Below the pieces are notes generated by a model. The model saw nothing but the letters and a program-made list of their open reading frames with translations. It ran no database searches and was not told the DNA's origin. Both the position numbers and the translations under genes were made by a program. DNA of 64,000 nucleotides, from positions 103,695-167,694 of the forward strand of contig CAJULQ010000004.1 in assembly GCA_910587595.1 (NCBI GenBank). The letters run 5' to 3'. This DNA is from an uncultured Christensenellaceae bacterium (GTDB lineage Bacteria; Bacillota; Clostridia; Christensenellales; Pumilibacteraceae). Below are positions 25,247-34,046 of this stretch, in pieces. How positions within the stretch are numbered: the stretch's first letter is position 1; each line of letters begins with the position of its first letter.

Positions 25247-26494
25247 ATGAGCGAACAACGGTTGGATATATTCGATTATATCGATACGGCAAGCACCGTA
25301 TTGGAGCAAAAGCGCGAAAGCTACACCAAAAGCGCCGTAAAGATCGCGGCGTTTTTGGAAAAGGCTTTCGAGGGCGAAGACGCTTTGGTAGGCGTTACCT
25401 ACCGCGTGAAGACGGGGCCGTCGCTCAAAGAGAAGATCATTCGAAACAATTTATATAAAGAGCACTCGGCCGAAAACGTGGTGGCCGCGTGTTCGGACAT
25501 TGCGGGGCTGCGCATGGAGTGCCGCTTTTTGGACGACGAGGCGATATTGTACGAAAAACTCAAAGCGGTGTTTTGTTGGCAAGCCGAAGACGGCTACTAC
25601 TATCCCGAAGGCAAAAAGCATTTGCGGCTCAAGCTGAGCGCGCCCCAACCCGAACGGCAAAAAAACGGCTTGGCCATTTACCGTATCGACGGGTTTGTGG
25701 TGCTGAGCGGCGAGAAATACAATTTCGAATTGCAGATCAAATCGCTGGTAAACAGTTTTTGGTCGGAGATAGAACACAAGATCATTTACAAAAACAAGCG
25801 GTTTATGTTGATCGACGATTTCGTGAGCGAACTGATGGGCAGTATCAACGAAAATCTCAAAAACATAGACCGCCAACTCAATATGCTGTTTCACCGCTGT
25901 TTGGATTCGTCGCACGCGGGGCAAATACAAGCGGTGGAAAACATGTTGCTCGGCCTTATCAACGAACTGTTTTCGCGGTTGGTGGAAGAAAAAGCGGGCA
26001 TTTCGGTGAACATCAAGCCGTATAGCCAAGCGCTGGTAAAATACATTTTGGGGTATTCGTCGTTTGCCGATCTGGCGCACGCCAAAACGCGCGCGCAACG
26101 CAAAACCCCGCAAGCGGGATTGGACGGCACCGTCTTGCTGTTTATGGATTGGATGCGCACCGTAGACTTTTTGGCCATTCGCGTGGGCGAAAATATCACA
26201 TTTGATCATCCCATTGCATATCGCAACGAAACGGAGCAAATCATAGGAGAGAAGTTTATTGCCGAAATGAACCGCGATTTTTACTGCAATACCTTTTTTC
26301 ACATACTGTTTTCGCTCGAAGTGGGCAACGACATGCAAGACTTTTCGTCGTACGTGCGCTACTACGCGCGCCGAATCGGCGCGGACGCCAAAACAGACCG
26401 CGGCAAAGTGCGCTTAAAGTACGAGATCGAAAAGGGGGACGCGGGACAGTTGGTGTTGGAAAAAGAGATCTGCCGTTTGGCGGCGATCGAATAA
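25247..26494 (+). CDS. RelA/SpoT-domain protein (putative nucleotidyltransferase)
   Basis: A 415-aa protein. Residues ~20-190 follow the (p)ppGpp-synthetase fold order: VTYRVKTGPSLKEKIIRN, ACSDIAGLRMECRFLDDEAI (matches D-I-x-G-x-R), then YNFELQIKSLVNSFWSEIEH (matches E-x-Q-I). The substrate motif usually written GYRSLH/GYxAxH is missing; the site reads NGLAIYRIDG. The C-terminal ~220 residues are helical with no family I know (no HD, TGS or ACT domain). It may be a divergent small alarmone synthetase or a non-ppGpp nucleotidyltransferase. It is 20 nt downstream of glpK and 41 nt upstream of pfkA, so it sits within a carbon-metabolism run. Confidence 0.75.
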   Translation: MSEQRLDIFDYIDTASTVLEQKRESYTKSAVKIAAFLEKAFEGEDALVGVTYRVKTGPSLKEKIIRNNLYKEHSAENVVAACSDIAGLRMECRFLDDEAILYEKLKAVFCWQAEDGYYYPEGKKHLRLKLSAPQPERQKNGLAIYRIDGFVVLSGEKYNFELQIKSLVNSFWSEIEHKIIYKNKRFMLIDDFVSELMGSINENLKNIDRQLNMLFHRCLDSSHAGQIQAVENMLLGLINELFSRLVEEKAGISVNIKPYSQALVKYILGYSSFADLAHAKTRAQRKTPQAGLDGTVLLFMDWMRTVDFLAIRVGENITFDHPIAYRNETEQIIGEKFIAEMNRDFYCNTFFHILFSLEVGNDMQDFSSYVRYYARRIGADAKTDRGKVRLKYEIEKGDAGQLVLEKEICRLAAIE

Positions 26495-26535
26495 AAACGC
26501 GGCAATAAAACAAAACCACGGGAGATAAGGAAAAA

Positions 26536-27609
26536 ATGAAGATAGGCATATTAACGTCGGGCGGGGATTGCCCCGCGCTCAACGCGGTGATCCGCGGGTT
26601 TGCCAAATACGTGTACCAAAACGTGAAAGACGCCGAGATCTACGGCATTGCCGACGGTTACGGCGGTCTTATCGCGGGCGAATACAAAAAAATGCGCCCC
26701 GAAGATTTTTCGGGCATACTCAACGTGGGCGGCACCATTTTGGGCACAAGCCGCCAGCCCTTTAAGAAGATGACGGTGGAGGAGAACAACTCCACCAAGA
26801 TCGAAAAAATGAAAAAAAACTATAAAAAAATGGGGCTTGACTGCTTGGTGTGTTTGGGCGGCGCGGGCACGCACAAGTCGGCGGGGCTGTTGTGCGCCGA
26901 GGGACTTAACGTGATAGGACTCCCTAAAACCATAGACAACGATATTTTCGGCACCGACGTAACGTTCGGGTTTTATTCGGCGGTGGACGTGGCCACCGAG
27001 TGCATCGACCGCGTGCACACCACCGCCGCCAGCCACGGCCGCACCATGCTGGTGGAGATCATGGGCAACAAGGTGGGGTGGCTTACGCTGTACGCGGGGT
27101 TGGCGGGCGGCGCCGACATCATTCTGTTGCCCGAAATCCCCTTCGATACCGACGTTGTGTGTAAAAAGGTGCGCGAGCGCGCCGAGGCGGGCAAGGCGTT
27201 CAGCATCATTGCCATTGCCGAGGGCGCCGTGCAAACGAGCGAGGCGGGGCTTAAGAAAAAGGAGCGGGCGGCCTTGCGCGCCCAAACGGGCGACGTGACC
27301 GCCACCAACCGATTGGCGCGCGACATCAACGCGCGCGCGGGCGTGGAAACGCGCGTGGTGGTGCCGGGACACTTGCAACGCGGCGGCAATCCGTCGGCGC
27401 TCGATCGCGCGCTTTCCACCGAGGTGGGCGCATACGCGGGGTATTTGTGCAAAGAGGGTTTGTTCGGCACCACCGTGGCCATTCGCGGCGAAAAGATCAC
27501 GCACAACAAGATCGCGGACATCGCGGGCAAAACGAAGTGGGTGCCGCTCGATCACCCCATGATAGAAGCGGGGCGACGTATCGGCGTTTCGTTCGGGGAC
27601 GAGAACTAA
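26536..27609 (+). CDS. 6-phosphofructokinase (phosphoryl donor uncertain)
   Basis: A 357-aa PfkA-family enzyme that phosphorylates fructose 6-phosphate in glycolysis. It starts MKIGILTSGGDCPALNAVIR and has LGTSRQPF, GLPKTIDNDIFGTD and HLQRGGNPSALDR. Donor-site residues are mixed. The loop CLGGAGTHKSA has Gly111 where ATP enzymes have Gly104, but Ala110 replaces the Mg-binding Asp103. PKTIDND has the Lys seen in PPi-type and some ATP-type clades in place of E. coli Gly124. It could therefore use ATP or PPi. AAGGAAA precedes the ATG; ppk1 follows after 65 nt. Confidence 0.93.
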   Translation: MKIGILTSGGDCPALNAVIRGFAKYVYQNVKDAEIYGIADGYGGLIAGEYKKMRPEDFSGILNVGGTILGTSRQPFKKMTVEENNSTKIEKMKKNYKKMGLDCLVCLGGAGTHKSAGLLCAEGLNVIGLPKTIDNDIFGTDVTFGFYSAVDVATECIDRVHTTAASHGRTMLVEIMGNKVGWLTLYAGLAGGADIILLPEIPFDTDVVCKKVRERAEAGKAFSIIAIAEGAVQTSEAGLKKKERAALRAQTGDVTATNRLARDINARAGVETRVVVPGHLQRGGNPSALDRALSTEVGAYAGYLCKEGLFGTTVAIRGEKITHNKIADIAGKTKWVPLDHPMIEAGRRIGVSFGDEN

Positions 27610-27674
27610 AGCGCATTTTTACGCGCAACTGCATATACTATGATACGTTGCCACGAAAAAACGGGAGGAAGTGC

Positions 27675-29699
27675 GTGTTCATAAAAGACGAATATATAAA
27701 TCGCGAGTACAGTTGGCTGTTGTTCAACAAGCGGGTGCTCGACCAAGCGGCGGACAAGAGCGTGCCCGTATTGGAGCGCGCCAAATTCTTTTCCATATTT
27801 TGCAGCAATCTGGACGAATTCTATATGGTGCGGGTGGGCAGCTTATACAACCAGAACGCGGTGTCGCCCAAAACGCGGGAGAATAAGACCAAGCTGACGG
27901 CAAGCGAACAATTAAGCGGCATTTTCGCCCACACCAAAAAGCTGTGCCGCACGGCGGGCAAGATCTACGAACTGCTCAAAAAAGATCTCAAAGAAAGCGG
28001 CATAAAACAAGTGCGCGGCAACTTGAACGACAAACAGCGCGCCGAACTCAAAAAGTATTTCACGGCGTCGGTGTTGCCCTTTCTTTCGCCCATGGTGTTA
28101 GACGCCAAGCACCCGCTCATGCGGTTTGAAAACGCGCACGTGTATCTCATTCTGCGGTTGGAAAAGGGCGGCCGCGAGATGATCGGCGTGATGCCGTTGC
28201 CCGCCAAGGTAAAGCCCGTGTATGTGTTTTCGGGCAAAAAAACAACGTTTATCACGCTGGAAGACATGGTGAAAGAGTTGGGCGCGATGGCTTTTGCGGG
28301 GTATAAATGTTTGGGCAGCGCCATGGCGCGCGTTACGCGCAACGCCGACTTCGAAACGGACGAGGCCGATTGCGACAGCGAGTACGACTACGACTTTGCC
28401 AAGTATCTCAAAGAAAAGATAGAAATGCGCGCGTCGTTCGACGCGGTGCGGTTGGAAACGGATGGCGCCGACGACGAGTGCGTTGCGTTTCTGTGCCGCA
28501 ATCTGCATATAAAAGATAAGCAGTGTTTTGCGCTCGACTATCCGTTAGACGCCAAATATCTCGGCAAAATCGGCGATATGCTACCGGACGACGAGGCGGC
28601 CGCGCGCAAATATGCGCCCTTTCGCCCCAAGGGGAGCGGCGGCGGCGACGGCAGCATGATCGCGCGCGTGATGCGCGGCGACGTGTTTTTGTCTTACCCG
28701 TACGACAGCTTTTCCGCGTTGGTGCGTTTGCTCGAAGAGTGCGCCGAGAGCAAAGAGGTGGCCAGTATCAAAATAACCATTTATCGGTTAGACGATCGGT
28801 CGCGCATTGTGGAGGCGTTAAAGCGCGCCAGCGAAAACGGCATAGAAGTAACGGTGGTGATCGAGCTGTGCGCGCGGTTCGACGAAGAAAACAATTTGTA
28901 TTACGCGCACGTGCTCAAAGAGGCGGGTTGCACCATTTTTTACGGCGTGGGCAACTATAAAGTGCATTCCAAGATCGTGAGCATTGTGTTAAACCGCGGC
29001 GGCGAGGCGCGGTATATCACGCATTTGGGCACGGGCAACTACAACGAATCCACCAGCCGCCTATACACCGATCTCAACATCATCACGGCCAACGAGCAGA
29101 TCGGGCGGGACGGCGCCGCCTTTTTCCGCAATCTGGCTATCGGCAATATCGAGCAAGACTACGAAAAACTGCTCATTGCGCCCCACTCTCTCAAGAGCGG
29201 ACTTTTGGCGTATATAGACCGCGAAACCGAAAAGGCCAAGCGCGGCGAGTCGGCCGCCATCACCGCCAAAATGAACAGCTTGACCGACCTCGATATGATC
29301 CGCCGTTTGATAAAGGCGGGACAAGCGGGCGTAAAAGTGCACCTTATCGTGCGCGGCATTTGTTGTTTGCGCCCCGGAATAGAGGGCAAAACGGACAACA
29401 TTCGCGTGATCAGCATTGTGGGGCGGTTTTTGGAACATTCGCGCGTGTACGCGTTCGGCCCCGACGGGCAAGACATATTCATATCGTCGGCCGACCTCAT
29501 GACGCGTAACACCGACAAGCGCGTGGAGATCGCCACGCCCGTGCTCGATCCCGCCATTCGCGCCGCCGTGTTTGCCAAGCTCGAGACCATGCTGTCCGAT
29601 AACGTGAAAGCGCGCGAACTGCACGCAAGCGGCGAATATCTGCCCGTGCCCCGTCCCGACGGCGCCAAACCCGTGAACAGCCAAGAAGATATTTTGTAA
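27675..29699 (+). CDS. ppk1: Polyphosphate kinase 1
   Basis: A 674-aa enzyme that reversibly polymerises the gamma-phosphate of ATP into inorganic polyphosphate. The N-terminus NREYSWLLFNKRVLDQA and SIFCSNLDEFYMVRV are PPK1 signatures. The catalytic phosphohistidine lies in GNYKVHSKIVSI, and the second conserved region is LIVRGICCLRPGIEG ... GRFLEHSRVYAF. The GTG at 27675 (GGGAGG, 6 nt spacing) is chosen over longer in-frame starts that lie inside pfkA. Followed by an intrinsic terminator. Confidence 0.96.
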   Translation: MFIKDEYINREYSWLLFNKRVLDQAADKSVPVLERAKFFSIFCSNLDEFYMVRVGSLYNQNAVSPKTRENKTKLTASEQLSGIFAHTKKLCRTAGKIYELLKKDLKESGIKQVRGNLNDKQRAELKKYFTASVLPFLSPMVLDAKHPLMRFENAHVYLILRLEKGGREMIGVMPLPAKVKPVYVFSGKKTTFITLEDMVKELGAMAFAGYKCLGSAMARVTRNADFETDEADCDSEYDYDFAKYLKEKIEMRASFDAVRLETDGADDECVAFLCRNLHIKDKQCFALDYPLDAKYLGKIGDMLPDDEAAARKYAPFRPKGSGGGDGSMIARVMRGDVFLSYPYDSFSALVRLLEECAESKEVASIKITIYRLDDRSRIVEALKRASENGIEVTVVIELCARFDEENNLYYAHVLKEAGCTIFYGVGNYKVHSKIVSIVLNRGGEARYITHLGTGNYNESTSRLYTDLNIITANEQIGRDGAAFFRNLAIGNIEQDYEKLLIAPHSLKSGLLAYIDRETEKAKRGESAAITAKMNSLTDLDMIRRLIKAGQAGVKVHLIVRGICCLRPGIEGKTDNIRVISIVGRFLEHSRVYAFGPDGQDIFISSADLMTRNTDKRVEIATPVLDPAIRAAVFAKLETMLSDNVKARELHASGEYLPVPRPDGAKPVNSQEDIL

Positions 29700-29716
29700 G
29701 AGAAAAGCGGAGCAAC

Positions 29717-29747
29717 AAAAAAGCGGCGACCGTCGACCGCTTTTTTT
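29717..29747 (+). terminator. Intrinsic terminator after ppk1
   Basis: AAAAAAGCGG and CCGCTTTTTTT form the stem, with a further CGA/TCG pairing inside, 18 nt after the ppk1 stop. Confidence 0.85.
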
Positions 29748-29768
29748 GCGGCAAGGCCGATAAAATCG

Positions 29769-29797
29769 TTGACAAATTTTTCCCCGTCGTGTATACT
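29769..29797 (+). promoter_or_regulatory. rex promoter (TTGACA-17-TATACT)
   Basis: TTGACA (29769-29774), a 17-nt spacer and TATACT (29792-29797). Just downstream is the inverted repeat ATCGAT-N8-ATCGAT (29801-29820), which overlaps the likely transcription start and could be an operator. Confidence 0.8.
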
Positions 29798-29865
29798 TAA
29801 ATCGATAATAATGTATCGATAAAAAACGACGCATTACTATCGAGTTCAGTCAAAAGGTGTGCGGT

Positions 29866-30522
29866 ATGATCGAAGTGCGGGATGGCGTTGTGGCGTCGAA
29901 AGCGACGATCTCGCGATTGCCGGTATATCTTCGGTTTTTGCGAGACAAAGTAAAAGCAGGCGATGAGAACGTGTCGAGCACGGTGATCGCCGAAGGCTTG
30001 CGGCTCAATCCCGTGCAAGTGCGCAAAGACCTTGCGCTCGTTTCGAGCGAGGCGGGCAAACCCAAACTCGGTTTCAACGTGTTGGATCTCATCGAAAGTA
30101 TCGAAAACTTTTTGGGACTGCGCAACACGCACGACGCCGTGCTGTGCGGCGTGGGCAGTTTGGGCAGTACGCTATTGAAATACGAGGGATTCAAAACGTA
30201 CGGGCTGAACATTGTGGCGGCGTTCGACGTGTCCCCCCAAACGGTGGGCAAGAAGATAAACGGCATTGCCGTGTTGCCCTTCGAATCGCTATGTAGCACG
30301 GTGCGGCGGCTCAACGTGCAAGTGGGCATCATCACCGTGCCCAAAGAGGCGGCGCAAGCGGTGGCCGACGCCATGGCGCAAAGCGGCATTCGCGCCGTGT
30401 GGAACTTTGCCCCCACGCACCTCGATCTGCCCGAAGACATCGCGGTGAAATACGAAGATCTGGCCGCGTCGCTCGCTGTGTTGAGCAAAAAGCTGGAAGA
30501 CCGCTTGCGTAGCGAAGAATAA
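29866..30522 (+). CDS. rex: Redox-sensing transcriptional repressor Rex
   Basis: A 218-aa NADH/NAD-responsive repressor. It has an N-terminal winged helix (ISRLPVYLRFLRDKVKAG ... GLRLNPVQVRKDLALVS) and a C-terminal Rossmann domain (VLCGVGSLGSTLLKYEG, NIVAAFDVSPQTVGKKING). Rex lifts repression of fermentation genes when NADH is high, and adhE begins 43 nt downstream, a classic target. The ATG at 29866 has AAAGG 9 nt upstream; GTG 29857 is in frame but lacks spacing. No perfect TTGTTAA-type Rex palindrome is visible upstream of adhE. Confidence 0.95.
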   Translation: MIEVRDGVVASKATISRLPVYLRFLRDKVKAGDENVSSTVIAEGLRLNPVQVRKDLALVSSEAGKPKLGFNVLDLIESIENFLGLRNTHDAVLCGVGSLGSTLLKYEGFKTYGLNIVAAFDVSPQTVGKKINGIAVLPFESLCSTVRRLNVQVGIITVPKEAAQAVADAMAQSGIRAVWNFAPTHLDLPEDIAVKYEDLAASLAVLSKKLEDRLRSEE

Positions 30523-30565
30523 CCTTTTGTTACATCTGTATATCATTTTATAAGGAGATAGAACC

Positions 30566-33184
30566 ATGGAAAAAACGGATATCGTAGACGGCGTGGAAGC
30601 GTTGTTAAAACGTATCGAAGAAGTGCGCGCGGCGCAAAAAGAGTTTGCCACGTACTCGCAAGAGCAAGTGGATAAGATCTTTTTGGCGGCGGCGTCGGCG
30701 GCCAACAAAATGCGCATTCCGCTGGCCAAAATGGCGGTGGAAGAAACGGGCATGGGCGTGGTGGAAGACAAAGTGATCAAAAACCACTACGCGGCGGAAT
30801 ACATTTACAACGCGTATAAAAACACCAAAACGTGCGGCGTGATAGAAGAAGACCATGCCTACGGCATAAAGAAAGTGGCCGAACCCATCGGCGTGGTGGC
30901 TGCGGTCATTCCCACTACGAACCCCACCAGCACGGCTATCTTTAAAGCGCTTTTGTGTCTTAAAACGCGCAACGGCATCATTATCAGCCCGCACCCTCGC
31001 GCCAAAAACTGCACGATCGAGGCGGCCAAAGTGGTGCTCGAGGCGGCAGAAAAAGCGGGCGCGCCCGCGGGCATCATCTCGTGGGTAGACGTTCCCAGCC
31101 TCGACATGACCAACACGCTTATGAAGAGCGCCGACATCATATTGGCCACGGGCGGACCGGGCATGGTGAAAGCGGCCTATTCGTCGGGCAAGCCCGCCGT
31201 GGGCGTGGGCGCGGGCAACACCCCCGCCATTATCGACGACACCGCCAACGTGCAAGTGGCCGTCAACTCCATCATTCACAGCAAAACGTTCGATAACGGC
31301 ATGATCTGCGCGTCCGAACAGTCGGTGATCGTGCTTGATAAAGTGTATAACGCCGCCAAAAAGGAATTTAAGGAACGCGGTTGCTATATCTTGAACGCCG
31401 AAGAATGCGAAAAGGTGCGCAAAACCATTTTGATTAACGGCGCGCTCAACGCCAAGATCGTGGGGCAGAAGGCGCATACCATTGCGCAATTGGCGGGCGT
31501 TACCGTGCCCGAAGACGCCAAAATTTTGATCGGCGAAGTGACCAGCGTGTCGCTCGAAGAGGAATTTGCGCATGAAAAACTCAGCCCCGTTTTGGCCATG
31601 TACCGCGCCAAAGACTTTGCCGACGCGCTCGACAAGGCCGAACAGCTGGTGGCCGACGGCGGCTACGGACACACGTCCTCGTTGTATGTAAACGAACATT
31701 CCGAAAAAGAAAAGATCGCGTCGTTTGCGGCGCGCATGAAAACTTGCCGTATTTTGGTGAACACCCCCTCCAGCCACGGCGGTATCGGCGACCTTTACAA
31801 CTTTAAGTTGGCGCCCTCGCTCACGTTGGGTTGCGGCTCGTGGGGCGGCAACTCGGTGTCCGAAAACGTGGGTGTGAAACATCTTCTCAATATAAAGACC
31901 GTAGCGGAAAGGAGAGAAAATATGCTGTGGCTTCGTCTTCCCGGCAAAGTATATCATAAAAAGGGCTGTCTGCCCGTGGCGCTCGACGAGTTGAAAAACG
32001 TGATGGGCAAAAAACGTTGCTTTATCGTGACCGACGAGTTCTTGTTCAAAAACGGCTACACCAAGGGCATTACCGATAAGTTGGACGAAATGGGCATTGC
32101 CCACACCACGTTCTTCAACGTGTTGCCCGATCCCACGTTGGGTTGCGCGCGCGAAGGCGCCGAGGCCATGCGCGCCTTCGGCCCCGACTGCATCATCGCG
32201 CTCGGCGGCGGCTCGGCCATGGACGCGGGCAAGATCATGTGGGTGCTGTACGAACACCCCGAAGCCGACTTCATGGACATGGCCATGCGCTTTGTGGACA
32301 TTCGCAAGCGCGTGTACACCTTCCCCAAAATGGGCGAAAAAGCCTACTTTATCGCCGTTCCCACGTCGGCGGGCACGGGCAGCGAGGTAACGCCGTTTGC
32401 CGTTATCACCGACGAGAGCACGGGCATCAAATACCCGCTCGCCGACTACGAACTGTTGCCGAACATGGCCATCATCGACGCCGACCTTATGATGAACATG
32501 CCCAAAGGCTTGACGAGCGCGTCGGGCATCGACGCCATGACGCATGCGCTCGAAGCGTATGCCGCCATGCTTGCCACGCCGTATACCGACGGCCAAGCGC
32601 TTGTGGCGCTCAAACTCATATTCGAATACTTGCCGCGCGCGTACGATAACGGCGCCACCGACGCCGAGGCGCGCGAGAAAATGGCGGATGCGTCCACCAT
32701 GGCGGGCATTGCGTTTGCCAACGCGTTCTTGGGTGTTTGCCACTCCATGGCGCATAAGTTAGGTGCGTTCCACCACTTGCCGCACGGCATTGCCAATGCG
32801 CTGCTCATTACCGACGTTATGCGTTTCAACGCCGCAGAATGCCCCAAAAAGATGGGCACGTTCTCGCAGTATGCGTACCCGCACACCTTGCGCAGATACG
32901 CCGAGATCGCCGACTTCCTCGGCTTGGGCGGTAAGAACGACAACGAGAAGTTGGAAAACCTCATTGCCGCCGTGGAAGACCTCAAGGCCAAAGTGGGTAT
33001 CAAAAAGACCATTGCCGACTACGGCGTGGAAGAAAAGACCTTCCTCGACAATTTGGACGAAATGGTGGAACAAGCGTTCGACGACCAATGCACCGGCGCC
33101 AATCCCCGTTATCCGTTGATGAGCGAGATAAAAGAAATGTATCTCAACGCTTACTACGGCAAAAGCAACAAAAAAAGCAAGTGA
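30566..33184 (+). CDS. adhE: Bifunctional acetaldehyde-CoA/alcohol dehydrogenase
   Basis: An 872-aa fusion that reduces acetyl-CoA to acetaldehyde and then to ethanol. Residues 1-~440 are the aldehyde dehydrogenase module (catalytic Cys in NGMICASEQSVIV; AVIPTTNPTSTAIFKALLCL). The C-terminal ~410 residues are the iron-dependent alcohol dehydrogenase (IIALGGGSAMDAGKIMWVLY, MTHALEAY, CHSMAHKLGAFHHLPHG metal ligands). AdhE forms spirosomes in relatives. AAGGAG precedes the ATG. It is directly downstream of rex, consistent with redox control. Confidence 0.97.
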   Translation: MEKTDIVDGVEALLKRIEEVRAAQKEFATYSQEQVDKIFLAAASAANKMRIPLAKMAVEETGMGVVEDKVIKNHYAAEYIYNAYKNTKTCGVIEEDHAYGIKKVAEPIGVVAAVIPTTNPTSTAIFKALLCLKTRNGIIISPHPRAKNCTIEAAKVVLEAAEKAGAPAGIISWVDVPSLDMTNTLMKSADIILATGGPGMVKAAYSSGKPAVGVGAGNTPAIIDDTANVQVAVNSIIHSKTFDNGMICASEQSVIVLDKVYNAAKKEFKERGCYILNAEECEKVRKTILINGALNAKIVGQKAHTIAQLAGVTVPEDAKILIGEVTSVSLEEEFAHEKLSPVLAMYRAKDFADALDKAEQLVADGGYGHTSSLYVNEHSEKEKIASFAARMKTCRILVNTPSSHGGIGDLYNFKLAPSLTLGCGSWGGNSVSENVGVKHLLNIKTVAERRENMLWLRLPGKVYHKKGCLPVALDELKNVMGKKRCFIVTDEFLFKNGYTKGITDKLDEMGIAHTTFFNVLPDPTLGCAREGAEAMRAFGPDCIIALGGGSAMDAGKIMWVLYEHPEADFMDMAMRFVDIRKRVYTFPKMGEKAYFIAVPTSAGTGSEVTPFAVITDESTGIKYPLADYELLPNMAIIDADLMMNMPKGLTSASGIDAMTHALEAYAAMLATPYTDGQALVALKLIFEYLPRAYDNGATDAEAREKMADASTMAGIAFANAFLGVCHSMAHKLGAFHHLPHGIANALLITDVMRFNAAECPKKMGTFSQYAYPHTLRRYAEIADFLGLGGKNDNEKLENLIAAVEDLKAKVGIKKTIADYGVEEKTFLDNLDEMVEQAFDDQCTGANPRYPLMSEIKEMYLNAYYGKSNKKSK

Positions 33185-33203
33185 CCGATAGGAGGAATAG
33201 AAG

Positions 33204-33956
33204 ATGAAATTGGAAAACGTAATGGCCAAAAGAGCGGATAAGATCATTTACCGCGACGGCGACAGAGTGATCAAAGTATTTTCCGCCGATAAGAAAAAGT
33301 CCGACGTGCTCAACGAGGCGCTCAACCAAGCGCGCGTGGAAGAGTCGGGACTGCAAATACCCAAGATCTTCGACGTAACGCGCTTGGAAGACGGGCGCTG
33401 GGCGATCGTGATGGAGCATGTGGAGGGCAAGACCATCGCCCAACTCATGGAAGAGGACGCCGCCCATGTCGATAAATGGCTGCAGACGTTTGTGGATCTG
33501 CAACTGAAGATGCACGAGAAAAAGGTGCCGCTTCTCAACAAGCTCAAAGACAAAATGATGCGCAAGATCGGCGAAACCGACTACTCGGCCACCGTGCGTT
33601 ACGAGTTGAACGTGCGGCTGGAGAGCATGCCCAAGCACACCAAGCTGTGCCACGGCGACTACAACCCGTCTAACGTGATCGTGGATAAAAACGGCAACGC
33701 GTCTATCATCGACTGGGCGCACGCCACCCAAGGCAACGCCAGCGCCGACGCCGCGCGCACCTATCTGCTGTTCTGTTTGTCGGATAAAAAGGACTTGGCC
33801 GAAAAATACCTCAAACTGTTCTGCGAAAAGAGCGACACCGCCAAGCAATACGTTCTTAAGTGGTTGCCCATCGTGGCCGCCAGCCAATCGGTGAAAGGCA
33901 AGCCCGAAGAAAAAGCCATGCTGTCCGAATGGGTAGACGTGGTGGAGTACGAGTAA
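33204..33956 (+). CDS. Aminoglycoside-phosphotransferase-fold kinase (APH/ChoK family)
   Basis: A 250-aa kinase-fold protein. A lysine-containing N-lobe (RDGDRVIKVFSADKKK) and the nucleotide-hinge-like IVMEHVEGKTIAQLM precede the catalytic loop LCHGDYNPSNVIVDKNG (HGDxxxxN) and the metal loop ASIIDWAHATQG (IDWxxA). This layout fits the APH/choline-kinase superfamily, many members of which phosphorylate small metabolites and are not resistance genes. No evidence links it to antibiotics. It follows adhE by 19 nt with GGAGG, so it may share its transcript. Confidence 0.85.
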   Translation: MKLENVMAKRADKIIYRDGDRVIKVFSADKKKSDVLNEALNQARVEESGLQIPKIFDVTRLEDGRWAIVMEHVEGKTIAQLMEEDAAHVDKWLQTFVDLQLKMHEKKVPLLNKLKDKMMRKIGETDYSATVRYELNVRLESMPKHTKLCHGDYNPSNVIVDKNGNASIIDWAHATQGNASADAARTYLLFCLSDKKDLAEKYLKLFCEKSDTAKQYVLKWLPIVAASQSVKGKPEEKAMLSEWVDVVEYE

Positions 33957-34011
33957 AATATACGCTTTATAAAATTTTCGAAAATTTTTTGAAAAAAGTG
34001 TGTAAAATCGC

Positions 34012-34040
34012 TTGACGAAATATAAGAAAGCGTATATAAT
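34012..34040 (+). promoter_or_regulatory. Strong promoter of the ncRNA (TTGACG-17-TATAAT)
   Basis: TTGACG (34012-34017) and TATAAT (34035-34040) are exactly 17 nt apart and preceded by an A/T-rich tract (33965-34000) that could act as an UP element. No coding frame with a ribosome-binding site follows before the terminator. Confidence 0.88.
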
Positions 34041-34046
34041 GGTAGT

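Noticed and set aside
30523..30565. A canonical Rex operator between rex and adhE
   Set aside because: Only a lone TTGTTA half-site is visible; the inverted partner TAACAA is missing.
30605..32755. A 716-codon minus-strand frame opposite adhE
   Set aside because: Shadow of a well-recognised AdhE; no motifs or start signals.
33204..33956. Aminoglycoside resistance gene
   Set aside because: The APH-type fold is shared with many metabolite kinases; co-location with adhE argues for metabolism and no resistance-specific motif is seen.
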